A stretch of DNA of 58,289 bases from Butyrivibrio sp. INlla14. GTDB lineage: Bacteria; Bacillota; Clostridia; Lachnospirales; Lachnospiraceae. A program made the translations under genes and the position numbers. The DNA lies in contig NZ_FMVS01000027.1 in the NCBI RefSeq assembly GCF_900102515.1, positions 1 to 58,289 of the forward strand, given 5' to 3'. This document shows positions 50,571 through 58,289 of this stretch, one piece after another. The notes below the pieces were generated by a model. The model was not told where the DNA came from and did not search any database. It saw only the letters and a program-made list of their open reading frames with translations. Within the stretch, counting starts at the first letter, position 1. The number at the start of each line of letters is the position of its first letter.

Positions 50571-52322
50571 CTAACATTCAAAAATCATATACTCCTCATT
50601 CGGATGCAGAATCAAATCGCAACTGAGATATCTTTCAAGATCAAAACGATTCCTCTCCGAATAATCAGAAGTCATCCTATAATTTGGATGCTGAGTGATA
50701 TCGTACTTATCAGATATAAATGGCCTAACACCTCTCACCTGAACGATACACTTGCTGCCATCCATAACCGCCAGCTCATCCATGGTCATAAGCTCTTTAC
50801 CAAGCTTTTGGTAATTCATGTTGAATGATTCTTGGGAGCCTTTGGTATTACCGGTGTTATACATATCAATGGTTTCTTTACCAAGAACCTCAGCCAAATC
50901 CTTTAGGGTAGTCTTTTCTGAACCACCCAGGAAAATCTGAGAATCCATGTTTCCAATGATTGTTTCTGCATTGTCCTTGTAGATTGCCTTCAACTGGCTC
51001 TTGGCCTGCAATACCAGGCAAGCAGACATCTCACGGGATCTGATTGTTGCCACCAGCTTTTCCAGATTAGGTATCTGGCCAATATTGGCACATTCATCAA
51101 TAAGACACCTGACATGTACCGGAAGTCTACCATTGTACTCATCATCTGCCTTTTCACAGAGCAGATTAAATAGCTGAGTGTAAATCATGGAAATCAGAAA
51201 GTTAAATGTAGGGTCTGTATCTGACATGATTAGATACAGCACAGTCTTTCTGTCTCCCACTTTATCCAGCTGCAAATCATCGTAACTGGTCAGTTCTCTC
51301 AACTCTCCTAAATCAAATGGAGAAAGCCTTGCTCCACAGCAAACCAAGATTGATTTTGCTGTTTTGCCGGCAGCCAATTTGTACTTCTTATATTGGCGTA
51401 CTGCAAAATGATTTGGTGACAAAGCTTCCAGTTCATCAAACAGAAGATCAACTGCATTCTTGAAAGATTCCTCATCCTCACGAATTTCCATTGCATTGAG
51501 CATTTCCAGTAAGGTATTGAAATTCTGCTCATCCTCCGGTGCCTCATAATGGATATAGCCAATTAAGGCGCAATACAATAGCCTTTCAGCTTTTTCCCAG
51601 AATGGGTCATTGCCCTTGCCATCGCCCTGAGTGTTTGCCATCAGAGTAGTTACAAGCTTCAGGATATCCTTGTCTGAATGAATATAGACAAAAGGATTGT
51701 AATGCATGCTCTTGGCAAAATTGATGGTGTTGAAGACCTTGATTACATAGCCTTTCTTGTCCATGGCCTTGGCTGTCTCGTAGATTAACTGCCCCTTCGG
51801 ATCAGTCACTACATAGGAGCTGTGGCACTGAAGCAAGTTGGGTTTTATAAAAAACCTCGTTTTACCAGAACCGGAACCACCTACAATTAACACATTCTTG
51901 TTCCTGGCATATTTGGGATCAGCAGGTCTTGATTCCATAGTGATACGCTCTGTCTGGGAGAGAATCACATTGTTCTCAAAATCCGGATCAATGAATGGCT
52001 CTATATCCGAGGCATTGCCCCATCTGGCAGAGCCATACTCCACATTATGCCGAAACTTCTTGGCATTCTTGCCTTTCAGATAGACTGCAAGCTTTAGTGC
52101 TCCACCAATAGCTGCACCTACAAGAAAGTCCGTAGGCCACAGGCTAGGAAGTGGATTAGAAAAAGCTGCTCCAAGGCCACCATTTAAGACCAAACTCTGC
52201 AATTTCTCTGAGACATTCATGCCCTCTGCCAATCTCCAGGCTTCTCCAAGATTTGTAGCAATCAATCCAACCACTACATAAGGAGCGTTGAGAATAAGCT
52301 GCTTTTTCATTTTCTTATTCAT
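50571..52322 (-). CDS. VirD4-like coupling protein
   Basis: A 583-aa type IV coupling ATPase (CD1115-type) that brings the relaxase-DNA complex to the channel. Two N-terminal membrane helices lie at about 10-26 and 62-80. Walker A GGSGSGKT is at 148-155. Walker B is near residue 400 (VRCLIDECANIG), and the family QAKSQLKAIY stretch follows. The gene overlaps the PcfB stop (ATGA). Confidence 0.95.
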   Translation of the reverse strand: MNKKMKKQLILNAPYVVVGLIATNLGEAWRLAEGMNVSEKLQSLVLNGGLGAAFSNPLPSLWPTDFLVGAAIGGALKLAVYLKGKNAKKFRHNVEYGSARWGNASDIEPFIDPDFENNVILSQTERITMESRPADPKYARNKNVLIVGGSGSGKTRFFIKPNLLQCHSSYVVTDPKGQLIYETAKAMDKKGYVIKVFNTINFAKSMHYNPFVYIHSDKDILKLVTTLMANTQGDGKGNDPFWEKAERLLYCALIGYIHYEAPEDEQNFNTLLEMLNAMEIREDEESFKNAVDLLFDELEALSPNHFAVRQYKKYKLAAGKTAKSILVCCGARLSPFDLGELRELTSYDDLQLDKVGDRKTVLYLIMSDTDPTFNFLISMIYTQLFNLLCEKADDEYNGRLPVHVRCLIDECANIGQIPNLEKLVATIRSREMSACLVLQAKSQLKAIYKDNAETIIGNMDSQIFLGGSEKTTLKDLAEVLGKETIDMYNTGNTKGSQESFNMNYQKLGKELMTMDELAVMDGSKCIVQVRGVRPFISDKYDITQHPNYRMTSDYSERNRFDLERYLSCDLILHPNEEYMIFEC

Positions 52323-52804
52323 AGCACCTTCTCCTTGTTCTTCTCTGGATCCAGGACTGGAGTTTTTTTGACAAGATTCTTGAACTTCTGGAGCTTGTCT
52401 AATACACTCACTTTTTCACTTTTTTCTTTTTTGAGTTGCCTGGCAGTGTAAGCAGCGACGACACTGTCTATTGCATCAATGTCTCGCGCCTTGAAAAAGA
52501 TTTTGTAATGACCAGTCTCCTTTTCCTTTACCACGGCATAATCAACGCCATATTTTTTAGCAAGGCGATTGAATCCTTTGATTCCTTCATCCTCAAGCTC
52601 GATAGCCTGAACACCTTGCCCTTGCTTAATCAAATCCTTCACGGATTGTTTGCCCTCGCCCATGGTGCCCTTGCCAAAATACTTTTCATCATGTAGATGT
52701 CTGGCAAAGGCTCGCAAGATGCCTATCAACATATGAACCGTTGGCTTTACTGCTTTATCAACAACAAAGCGAATAGATTCCTTTGAAGTTTCCTCATTTA
52801 CCAC
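52319..52804 (-). CDS. PcfB-family protein
   Basis: A 161-aa PcfB-like protein. The start is a GTG at 52802-52804 with AAGGAGG nine bases upstream; the longer ATG frame overlaps RepA and looks artificial. Core: NEETSKESIRFVVDKAVKPT, then ELEDEGIKGFNRLAKKYGVD and YKIFFKARDIDAI. PcfB occurs with coupling proteins (PcfC in pCF10) and is part of the relaxosome or substrate-docking step. Confidence 0.88.
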   Translation of the reverse strand: MVNEETSKESIRFVVDKAVKPTVHMLIGILRAFARHLHDEKYFGKGTMGEGKQSVKDLIKQGQGVQAIELEDEGIKGFNRLAKKYGVDYAVVKEKETGHYKIFFKARDIDAIDSVVAAYTARQLKKEKSEKVSVLDKLQKFKNLVKKTPVLDPEKNKEKVL

Positions 52805-52817
52805 ATCTCGTACCTCC

Positions 52818-53687
52818 TTAGATTTGTCCAGTCGCCATATCGTGATTGACCAACGACTGATAATAACTGCTGATGGTAAGCGGCGCATTATACAGCGATG
52901 CCAGTAAGTACTGCTTCATGTTCACCACCTTGGTGGTATTTTCCTTTAATCCCCTAAGGACGAATTCTATGTGCTCATAATCAAGCTTCATAAACCGTGA
53001 TTTCACCACATTAGTTGACCGTCTATCCCCTGCAATAAGCATCGTTGGTGCCTTTGTCATCACTGCATCAATCAAAAGCTCAACCATTTCATCAATGATA
53101 TCTGCGTCATGAGGATGGTTCATCTTTAGATAATCAACCTGCAGAGTCTTTTGGAAATAAGCCTGGTAATCAGTTCTCTCGTCACTTCCATTCGATGGAA
53201 TAGAAGGAATCGACTCCGTCTGAATAAAATCAGTATGGTTTATATCTGTCTGATTACATCGTTGTTGGGACGAGTCTAAAATCGTATTCCCGACGACTCT
53301 AGAATCGTTGTCTTGACGATTCAAGGCTCGTCCTTTTGACGATGGTATAAAGTTCTTCACATAGATTCTCGCCGGTTTGCCCTGTCCCTGTTTTACACGC
53401 TCAATCAGTCCACAGTTCTCCAGCTCATTCATGAGCCTAGTAGCCTTTTTATCAGCACAATGAATGGTGTCCTGAATGTGCTCCAAGGTGTAATAGATGT
53501 AGGTTCTGCCCTTGTCATCCACCCACTGGTTTCTGACAGACAAAGATACCCTATCAAGCAACAAGGCATATAGAATCTTGGCATCCGATGAGATCGTATT
53601 GAAACGCTCATCCTTTATAAGAATCATAGGAATTTTCATGAAGTTGTACTGTTCCGACTGCTCACCATAGATATAGTCGAAATACAT
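52818..53687 (-). CDS. Replication initiator A (RepA_N plus DUF6017-like)
   Basis: A 289-aa protein. Residues 1-115 are the RepA N-terminal domain with a winged helix (MKIPMILIKDERF, SSDAKILYALLLDRVSLS, HCADKKATRLMNELENCGLI). The C-terminal 140 residues (LKMNHPHDADIIDEMVELLI, then LASLYNAPLTISSYYQSLVN) resemble the DUF6017/RepA C-terminal domain. It may allow the excised circle to replicate. The matching gene of element 1 keeps only the first 67 residues. It follows the Cys-rich gene by 15 bases. Confidence 0.9.
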   Translation of the reverse strand: MYFDYIYGEQSEQYNFMKIPMILIKDERFNTISSDAKILYALLLDRVSLSVRNQWVDDKGRTYIYYTLEHIQDTIHCADKKATRLMNELENCGLIERVKQGQGKPARIYVKNFIPSSKGRALNRQDNDSRVVGNTILDSSQQRCNQTDINHTDFIQTESIPSIPSNGSDERTDYQAYFQKTLQVDYLKMNHPHDADIIDEMVELLIDAVMTKAPTMLIAGDRRSTNVVKSRFMKLDYEHIEFVLRGLKENTTKVVNMKQYLLASLYNAPLTISSYYQSLVNHDMATGQI

Positions 53688-53702
53688 AGTGACACCTCAC
53701 GT

Positions 53703-53915
53703 TTACATGGAGTAAGCCCCTCTTTTCATCCGAGACTTCTCCACTATTTTCTTGTAGCAAGGCCAGCAAAATGTCCTACCATGCCCATACGGACAGGGAT
53801 TCTTGCAGTTATAAGGAGTAGAGCCCCCTAAAACGGGAGCTCTATCCTTAGGAGTTGAATCCATGCCGCTTTTTTCAAAGCTGCGCTGAGCCTGCGGATT
53901 CACTTTTCCAGCCAT
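53703..53915 (-). CDS. 70-aa Cys-rich small protein (element 2)
   Basis: ATG at 53913-53915 overlaps the DUF5688 stop (TAATG). Cys37, Cys41, Cys50 and Cys53 with a CPYG core form a likely metal knuckle, followed by a basic tail. A shorter relative occupies the same place in element 1 (4556-4684), so it is a conserved unit with DUF5688 and RepA. Confidence 0.8.
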   Translation of the reverse strand: MAGKVNPQAQRSFEKSGMDSTPKDRAPVLGGSTPYNCKNPCPYGHGRTFCWPCYKKIVEKSRMKRGAYSM

Positions 53916-54994
53916 TAAAGAGACACCTCCTTACCCTTACTAGGGATGTGCTTGGCTACCTCTTTCACAGAATCCTGTTTGGCGATTTCCTCCTTTTTCT
54001 CCTTCATCTTTTCCAATACAGAATCCTTGTGTGGCTGCTCTAAATCCTGGGCATCCTTGTCCAACTCCTGTTCTAACTGGCGTTGTTCAAATTTCTCCGC
54101 CAGCTCAAACACATGATTCTTGCTATCATAGTGATAGACATTGTCAGTAAGCTGATCCTGAGGCTCTACCTGGGTGGCATTAACCTCACGAACCATAGCT
54201 CCAAGCTGCTTAGAATCCATCTCTCCATTGTCTCTAACAAGGAGAATCTCGTGAATTGAGCTTGGTAAAATGTAGAAATCTCCATCCAGCTTCTTGGCTG
54301 CATCCTCCAGGAAATTAGGATATGCAATAACACCGGCACCATGAACCTTTTCAGGATTTGAAGCTACAAACATTACCTCATCCTCAGGTGCAATCTCCGG
54401 CATCATACCAGGAGCTAACTCCTCCATAACCTCAGACATACCCTTAATCTCAGAAGGACGAATCTCAGGTGCTTTCTCCATTGCATCCTGGCGAAGCTGA
54501 TCATGTGTGATTCCATACTTCTCCATCAGCTGATTTGTCACTAAGACAGTGCCAATGCCATCCTCACTTGAGCCAAGGACAATACGGTAGATAACCGCCA
54601 TATCCTCCATCTGCTCATGTGGAACCTCCTTCAAAAGCTCCGCATTACGTTCTGCAGAAACCACCTCCATTGTGAGCTTATCCTTCATCTGCTCATAATT
54701 GGTAATCGCAGCTACGTCAATCTCTGGAGAATTTTCGATACCTCTCTCAGCAGCATTGCAGGCATCCTCAATAACCGCCTGAAGATCGTTTGTTCGCTGA
54801 TACTTAGCGTAGAATGCATCCACGTTGAGATTCACACCGATGGCGCTATCTGCTGGCTTTACAGTGATAGCTTCATAAGAATCATTCATCTTATCCACCT
54901 TATGCTCGCTGAGCTCCACGCCCTGGTAACCATTCTCCTCTAAATGCTCTCTGACACCTTCCATAATCTCTGCTTTGAAATCATCAAAATTCAT
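53915..54994 (-). CDS. DUF5688 family protein (element 2)
   Basis: A 359-aa protein with the blocks SYEAITVKPADSAIGVNLN, MEVVSAERNAELLKEVPHEQ, VTNQLMEKYGIT, FYILPSSIHEILLVRDNG and NVYHYDSKNHVFELAEKFE. It is paralogous to the protein of element 1. The family has no known function and is typical of Lachnospiraceae ICEs. The C-terminus is a charged helix with alternating K and E. It is the first gene of the long transfer operon, preceded by a 330-base leader with several hairpins. Confidence 0.88.
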   Translation of the reverse strand: MNFDDFKAEIMEGVREHLEENGYQGVELSEHKVDKMNDSYEAITVKPADSAIGVNLNVDAFYAKYQRTNDLQAVIEDACNAAERGIENSPEIDVAAITNYEQMKDKLTMEVVSAERNAELLKEVPHEQMEDMAVIYRIVLGSSEDGIGTVLVTNQLMEKYGITHDQLRQDAMEKAPEIRPSEIKGMSEVMEELAPGMMPEIAPEDEVMFVASNPEKVHGAGVIAYPNFLEDAAKKLDGDFYILPSSIHEILLVRDNGEMDSKQLGAMVREVNATQVEPQDQLTDNVYHYDSKNHVFELAEKFEQRQLEQELDKDAQDLEQPHKDSVLEKMKEKKEEIAKQDSVKEVAKHIPSKGKEVSL

Positions 54995-55065
54995 AATTGT
55001 ACACTCCTTTACATACGCGATAGTTAATAGGTTCCCAGATCGTCACCTGGTTTTGGGCATAAGAA

Positions 55066-55205
55066 AAGCGCCACCCCTCAAGCTACTGCTCGCGAACTGA
55101 CGCTTATTCTCATTCCAATATCTTCTGCAAAAGAAAATAAGTGAAAGAGTTTTTTTCTTCTCTTCCACTTATCTAGCTTAATAATAACACCCTTTATTTC
55201 GGGTG
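55066..55205 (-). promoter_or_regulatory. Hairpin-rich leader of the transfer operon
   Basis: The 329-base gap 54995-55323 holds no gene. On the minus strand: CACCC-N8-GGGTG (55188-55205); then ATAAGTG...CACTTAT with an inner CTCTT/AAGAG pair (55137-55172), followed by TTTTCTTTT (terminator-like); then AAGCG...CGCTT (55066-55105), followed by TTTTC. A TATAAT-type box in AT-rich DNA at about 55235-55245 could start the transcript. The layout suggests attenuation before DUF5688. Confidence 0.5.
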
Positions 55206-55323
55206 AAAAGATACCTGGTATAGACACGGTATAAACAATTATATTTTTCTATGAAATAATCTTTTCATTCAATATGCTCAATGATATTATAAAAAAGGTA
55301 TCTTTACGAAGGAGGAAAATGTT

Positions 55324-56289
55324 ACGAGCAACAGTATAAATAAGCCAAAACTTAGCTCTCGTCAGCTTATTGAAAAGATGAGAGATGAAAAAGGAATCAC
55401 CTTCAATCACATTTCTGAGGCAGAGGCTGAGAAATATCTTCGCGAATCTAACAATTACCTTCGTACAGCCGCCTATAGAAAAAATTACTCTAAACATACA
55501 TCCGGTGATAATATTGGAAAATATATTGATCTTGATTTTGCATACCTTGCCGAGTTATCTTCCCTTGATATGCATTTAAGAGAGATATTATTTGATATGT
55601 GCGTAGATGTCGAGCATGCCCTAAAAGTCTCACTTGTGACTGACATTGAAGATAATAATGCCGAAGACGGATATAATATTGTATCCAAATTTCTTGCAGC
55701 ATATCCTCAAATCGAGGCAGGTATTGCATATAAATCTGGCAGTACATTTACTAGTGGTTTGATCCAAAAATACTTTTCAATTACTACAGGAAAGAAGCCA
55801 ACCGTTACTAATATCGATTGTCCTGCATGGGTGTTGACTGAACTTCTAAGCTTTGCTGATTTTATAACTTTTTATAACTTCTACTATTCTTTTTATGGTC
55901 AGCAAAACAAGGTAAGATACAACATTATTAACCCTGTGCGTAATCTTAGAAATGCTTGCGGTCACAATACTTGTCTACTCTTAGATTTGAAACCTCAAAT
56001 TGGTACTACAAAGCCTAATACCACGATTTCAAAGTTTCTTTCAACTGTTCCTACTATAGGAAAACGTGAACGCCAAAGAAAGCTTTCTTGTAGACCAATA
56101 TTTGAAATCTGCTGCTTGATATATGCGCACCAGGAATATGTATCTACGAATGTCAAAGATCGACAGTTCAAGAGACTCAAAGATTTCATTCATGGTAGAA
56201 TGATTAAGAACTACTCATACTTTAATAATAATCTTTCCGTCAAAACTACGATGGATTTTTTAACAAAACTCATTGACGCGTTTGCATAA
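55324..56289 (+). CDS. Abi-family HEPN protein with an apparent ACG start
   Basis: Protein of the Abi_2 (AbiD/AbiF) family, whose members abort phage infection, probably by RNA cleavage. The HEPN motif RNACGH is present (Arg191 to His196, counted from the ATG at 55378). The conserved family start (KPKLSSRQLIEKM) lies upstream of that ATG in frame. The natural start would be the codon at 55324-55326, eight bases after GGAGG, but it is ACG. An ATG at 55319 is out of frame. The gene may start at ACG, at the weakly served ATG 55378 (303 aa), or be disabled. It is the only clear plus-strand gene. Confidence 0.85.
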   Translation, partial: TSNSINKPKLSSRQLIEKMRDEKGITFNHISEAEAEKYLRESNNYLRTAAYRKNYSKHTSGDNIGKYIDLDFAYLAELSSLDMHLREILFDMCVDVEHALKVSLVTDIEDNNAEDGYNIVSKFLAAYPQIEAGIAYKSGSTFTSGLIQKYFSITTGKKPTVTNIDCPAWVLTELLSFADFITFYNFYYSFYGQQNKVRYNIINPVRNLRNACGHNTCLLLDLKPQIGTTKPNTTISKFLSTVPTIGKRERQRKLSCRPIFEICCLIYAHQEYVSTNVKDRQFKRLKDFIHGRMIKNYSYFNNNLSVKTTMDFLTKLIDAFA

Positions 56290-56336
56290 ACAGTCTATAA
56301 TTTAGTTAACATCAAATAAACCTTAGGGTTTTTGTA

Positions 56337-56369
56337 AGGTCGTTGCCAAGTGCAATGGCCTATTTTTTT
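56337..56369 (+). terminator. Terminator of the Abi gene
   Basis: AGGTCGTTGC-caagt-GCAATGGCCT followed by ATTTTTTT. Stem with G-T and one mismatch pair. Confidence 0.8.
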
Positions 56370-56418
56370 GCAAAAAAGACGCCTACCAACTTGTGATAGA
56401 CGCCTGCTCTAATCAATA

Positions 56419-57060
56419 TTATATTTCTAAAGTATCCGCTTTCTTAATCTTCCAAAGCTCTACTCCAAATACTGCCACGCAAACCGCTATAACAACTGCA
56501 AGACAGATCTTATCTCCCATACCGTCCTTGACCATACCTAAATGGTAGAAATATCTCTCCCAAAACAGTCCAGCAGGTCCCAGTAATAAAAGGAATGAAC
56601 CACCTGCGGTAATCAGCGATGCGACAACTGCTCCAACCCAGCTGGTATCAGAGTCTGGCTCATAGTCGTATTTACCAAGCTGACCGGCAATCGAAAAGAA
56701 TGCCAGAGCGGCATAAATCAAAGTACATACCAAAGCAAATTGCCAAGAATCCATATTCAGACCATCCGATAGAATCATGGTAATAAGAAGAATTACCACA
56801 CTGCAGCTGAGATATACAGTCGCCTTGCAGGTAGAATTACGATGCAGCAAAAAGAATGTAATCCCTTCTGTGACAAGCAATATGCTCAAGAGGCTAAGCA
56901 CTGGATGCCCTGGAATCCATTTCAAGGCATCTATATAGGCATAAGCTACTCCAGTTCCAAATAGCACGCTAACATATGGCATATATAGAAATACAACGGA
57001 AACAGAGCCAATAACTGCGTAAATACCTAAAACGATTAGTAATAAAATAGCACCTATCAT
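56419..57060 (-). CDS. Multi-span membrane protein coupled to XRE
   Basis: A 213-aa protein with six predicted helices (about 4-26, 28-45, 53-72, 80-98, 106-125, 140-165, plus a last one near 185-203). The family is not recognised. Its start overlaps the XRE stop (ATGA), so it is translated with the repressor. Element 1 pairs an XRE repressor with an SdpI-like membrane protein in the same place. It may be an immunity or signal protein of this module. Confidence 0.75.
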   Translation of the reverse strand: MIGAILLLIVLGIYAVIGSVSVVFLYMPYVSVLFGTGVAYAYIDALKWIPGHPVLSLLSILLVTEGITFFLLHRNSTCKATVYLSCSVVILLITMILSDGLNMDSWQFALVCTLIYAALAFFSIAGQLGKYDYEPDSDTSWVGAVVASLITAGGSFLLLLGPAGLFWERYFYHLGMVKDGMGDKICLAVVIAVCVAVFGVELWKIKKADTLEI

Positions 57061-57398
57061 GATTTACCCCCTCGTTTGTTTAGTTCTTTAATAAAGTCTA
57101 TTACTTTCTGCTGATTGTTATCAGAAAGCTTGACAAATTCAGTATAATAAACCATCAACCGATTAGCCCTTTCGCTTTCCACAATAGATTTATCATTAGA
57201 ACGATCAATCATGAGCTCCTGAAATTCAACACCATATAAATCTGCAAACTTTATCACTTCATCTGCTTTTACCTGTCTTTTGCCAGCCTCTATAGCGCTA
57301 AGAGTTGGTCTAGACATTCCCATTGCCTTGGCAGCATCCGCCTGGTGCATATTTGCCTTATTCCTAGCTCCTTTTAATCTCTCACCTATATTCACCAT
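57057..57398 (-). CDS. XRE-family repressor of element 2's right end
   Basis: A 113-aa regulator. The start at 57398 has GGAGG seven bases upstream. The longer frame, starting at a TTG, runs through that site. HTH in residues 4-62 (NIGERLKGARNKANMHQADA; MSRPTLSAIEAGKRQVKADE). A helical C-terminus follows. Two GTCAG-N5-CTGAC palindromes lie upstream as operator candidates. Confidence 0.88.
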   Translation of the reverse strand: MVNIGERLKGARNKANMHQADAAKAMGMSRPTLSAIEAGKRQVKADEVIKFADLYGVEFQELMIDRSNDKSIVESERANRLMVYYTEFVKLSDNNQQKVIDFIKELNKRGGKS

Positions 57399-57420
57399 AT
57401 AAAACACCTCCAATAATTAT

Positions 57421-57483
57421 GTCAGCTTTTCTGACCTTACTAATATAATATCACAAAAAATATTTTGTGTCAGTAATTCTGAC
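57421..57483 (-). promoter_or_regulatory. Twin GTCAG-N5-CTGAC operators of the XRE gene
   Basis: GTCAGCTTTTCTGAC (57421-57435) and GTCAGTAATTCTGAC (57469-57483) share the same 5-bp arms and 5-base spacer, 48 bases apart. AT-rich sequence between them includes TATTAT/TATATT-type -10 boxes for the minus strand. Confidence 0.75.
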
Positions 57484-57503
57484 ATGTATTATTGTCCCTT
57501 AAG

Positions 57504-58004
57504 CTATCTATATGGATAAAAATTATCGGCTTCCCATAAATTCTTTGTATTAATGACCTTTACAATTGCATATAATGCACAAATTAGCTGATATGCCTCT
57601 GGCTTAGTCAAATCTTTATGCATTCTTCCATGAGCTATCCAATGGCGATTAGGATAATCTAGTTCTTTATCTTTTCCAAAACCATTTGTATTGGCAGAAT
57701 AGTTTTCCAAGAAACCGTCTAGTCCAAATAAAAACTGAATACCATCATATGATATATCTATATTTTCTGTTTCATTTTTGAATTCATCTATAATATGCTT
57801 CAATTTCACTGAATTAATATCAACATCCATTGCAAGAACATATTCAATTAATGTAGACGTGGCAATTCCTGCAATAGCATAATTACCTAGCTGTAAATTA
57901 TAAAATATCTGCGATAATAAATTATTTTTTTCTTTAAGTTGATCACAAGCTAACAATGTTTCTTTCATTGTATCTAGTGTACTGACACGTTGACAATTAA
58001 TCAA
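57504..58004 (-). CDS. HEPN-like protein, 5' end probably lost
   Basis: A 166-aa frame starting at TTG. The family is not fixed, but NRHWIAHGRM (Asn119 to His125) matches the N-R-H-x-x-x-H-G motif seen in several HEPN-like proteins of defence islands. No ribosome binding site is seen before the TTG. The frame stays open upstream into the 3' flank of the IS630 transposase gene, 15 bases away. So the IS may have cut the gene, and the original N-terminus may be on its far side. Confidence 0.55.
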   Translation of the reverse strand: MINCQRVSTLDTMKETLLACDQLKEKNNLLSQIFYNLQLGNYAIAGIATSTLIEYVLAMDVDINSVKLKHIIDEFKNETENIDISYDGIQFLFGLDGFLENYSANTNGFGKDKELDYPNRHWIAHGRMHKDLTKPEAYQLICALYAIVKVINTKNLWEADNFYPYR

Positions 58005-58009
58005 AGTCG

Positions 58010-58030
58010 CTCCCTGCCTTAAAGGGCAGG
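58010..58030 (-). terminator. Hairpin over the IS630 transposase stop
   Basis: CCCTGCC-CTTTAA-GGCAGGG, a perfect 7-bp stem overlapping the transposase stop codon. No clear T run follows. It may also belong to the IS terminal repeat. Confidence 0.6.
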
Positions 58031-58289
58031 GTACAGCGATTTGAGTTTGATTCTTGCATCAGATGTTTTGAATTGCCAATCTACAGTTGCTTTATTTGAA
58101 TTACGCTCATCTTCCCAAGTGCTGAGTTCTTTTATAAGCAAATCAATATTTGATATCCGTCGTGATAGGCACTGCCTTGTCATAACATTGAGTTCTATTT
58201 CGGCAATATCAAGCCAACTTCCATGCTTGGGAGTATAGTGTATCTCTAACTTTTTTAATATCCTGCGAGCTTCTGCAGGAGGAAGGAGT
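58019..58289 (-). CDS. IS630-type transposase, 3' part only
   Basis: The last 89 codons of a transposase run off the right edge; stop TAA at 58019-58021. IS630/Tc1-mariner marks: IHYTPKHGSWLDIAEIEL, with the final catalytic Glu near the NVMTRQCLSRRI helix, then the STWEDERNSNKATVDWQF tail. It is an insertion sequence next to, and probably within, the HEPN-like gene. The other IS end lies outside the window. Confidence 0.9.
   Translation of the reverse strand, partial: LLPPAEARRILKKLEIHYTPKHGSWLDIAEIELNVMTRQCLSRRISNIDLLIKELSTWEDERNSNKATVDWQFKTSDARIKLKSLYPAL

Larger units (their letters stand above)
6772..58018. mobile_element. Element 2: conjugative element with defence and ADP-ribose cargo, right end not identified
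   Basis: It begins at the shared att motif with a large serine recombinase and carries a full mobilisation and type IV secretion set (relaxase, MobC, VirB4, VirD4, VirB6-like, PrgI, NlpC/P60, Maff2, PcfB) plus RepA. This is the content of an integrative conjugative element of the Tn1549/CTn type. I cannot see a third copy of CTACGACAC on the right, so the end is either within 57.4-58.0 kb in diverged form or beyond the window. The coordinate given is only the last base before the IS transposase stop. Confidence 0.8.

Noticed and set aside
57940..58018. Right att site of element 2 at GTGTACTGACACG (about 57980)
   Set aside because: It shares only short pieces with CTACGACAC and lacks the flanking pattern, so it is not convincing.
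1..58289. CRISPR arrays, tRNA or rRNA genes
   Set aside because: No regularly spaced direct repeats, and no tRNA or rRNA signature on either strand.

Overview
The window looks like an AT-rich Clostridia genome, probably a gut Lachnospiraceae. This is inferred from strong GGAGG ribosome binding sites, ATG-dominated coding, and genes matching the mobile-element families of Clostridioides and Lachnospiraceae (large serine recombinase, Maff2, DUF4315, DUF4366, PcfB, DUF5688, NlpC/P60, VirB4 and VirD4 proteins). No rRNA, tRNA or CRISPR array is visible. Nearly every gene is on the minus strand. The clear plus-strand gene is an Abi protein at 55.4 kb.

Layout. (1) 1-371 holds the 3' end of an interrupted host gene with its terminator. 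(2) 372-6771 is a small integrated element (element 1) with a large serine recombinase, a 53-aa SHOCT-like protein, a MazF-like toxin, a probable structured non-coding RNA, a sigma-like regulator, a RepA fragment fused to a zinc ribbon, a small Cys-rich protein, a DUF5688 protein, an SdpI-like membrane protein and an XRE repressor. It begins with the 14-base sequence CTACGACACTTTTT. The same 14 bases recur at 6772, where a second, full-size conjugative element (element 2) begins with a paralogous recombinase. (3) 6772 to beyond 58 kb is element 2: recombinase and regulators (6.9-10.3 kb), about 31 kb of cargo (10.4-41.6 kb), mobilisation genes (42.0-43.7 kb), type IV secretion genes (44.1-52.8 kb), RepA, the Cys-rich protein and DUF5688 (52.8-55.0 kb), then Abi, a membrane protein and an XRE regulator (55.3-57.4 kb). 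(4) The right edge has a HEPN-like gene cut close to its 5' end and the 3' part of an IS630-type transposase that leaves the window.

The cargo falls into blocks. A regulator pair (GAF protein plus XRE protein) comes first. Next is a set of small redox and detoxification genes (flavin reductase, DUF1349, CAT-like acyltransferase, half-size EamA, PhzF, flavodoxin, PNPOx-like). An ADP-ribose and nucleotide block follows: two RlaP-type nucleotidyltransferases, two macro-domain proteins (one with an HTH), an ADP-ribosylglycohydrolase-SseB fusion, a vWA protein, a radical SAM enzyme with a four-Cys partner, and a TM2 protein. The last block is defence-like: a DUF262/HNH protein, a 2141-aa SWIM-transglutaminase-helicase-nuclease protein, a SAP membrane protein and a complete type I restriction-modification operon.

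The best candidate for a new system is the ADP-ribose block at 16.5-25.6 kb. Its genes are tightly packed and partly coupled by start/stop overlaps, and they combine ADP-ribose binding and removal, nucleotidyl transfer and radical chemistry. Element 1 can be read as a deletion derivative of an element-2-like ICE: gene order matches at both ends, and a RepA 5' part is joined to a zinc-ribbon 3' part where element 2 has cargo and transfer genes.
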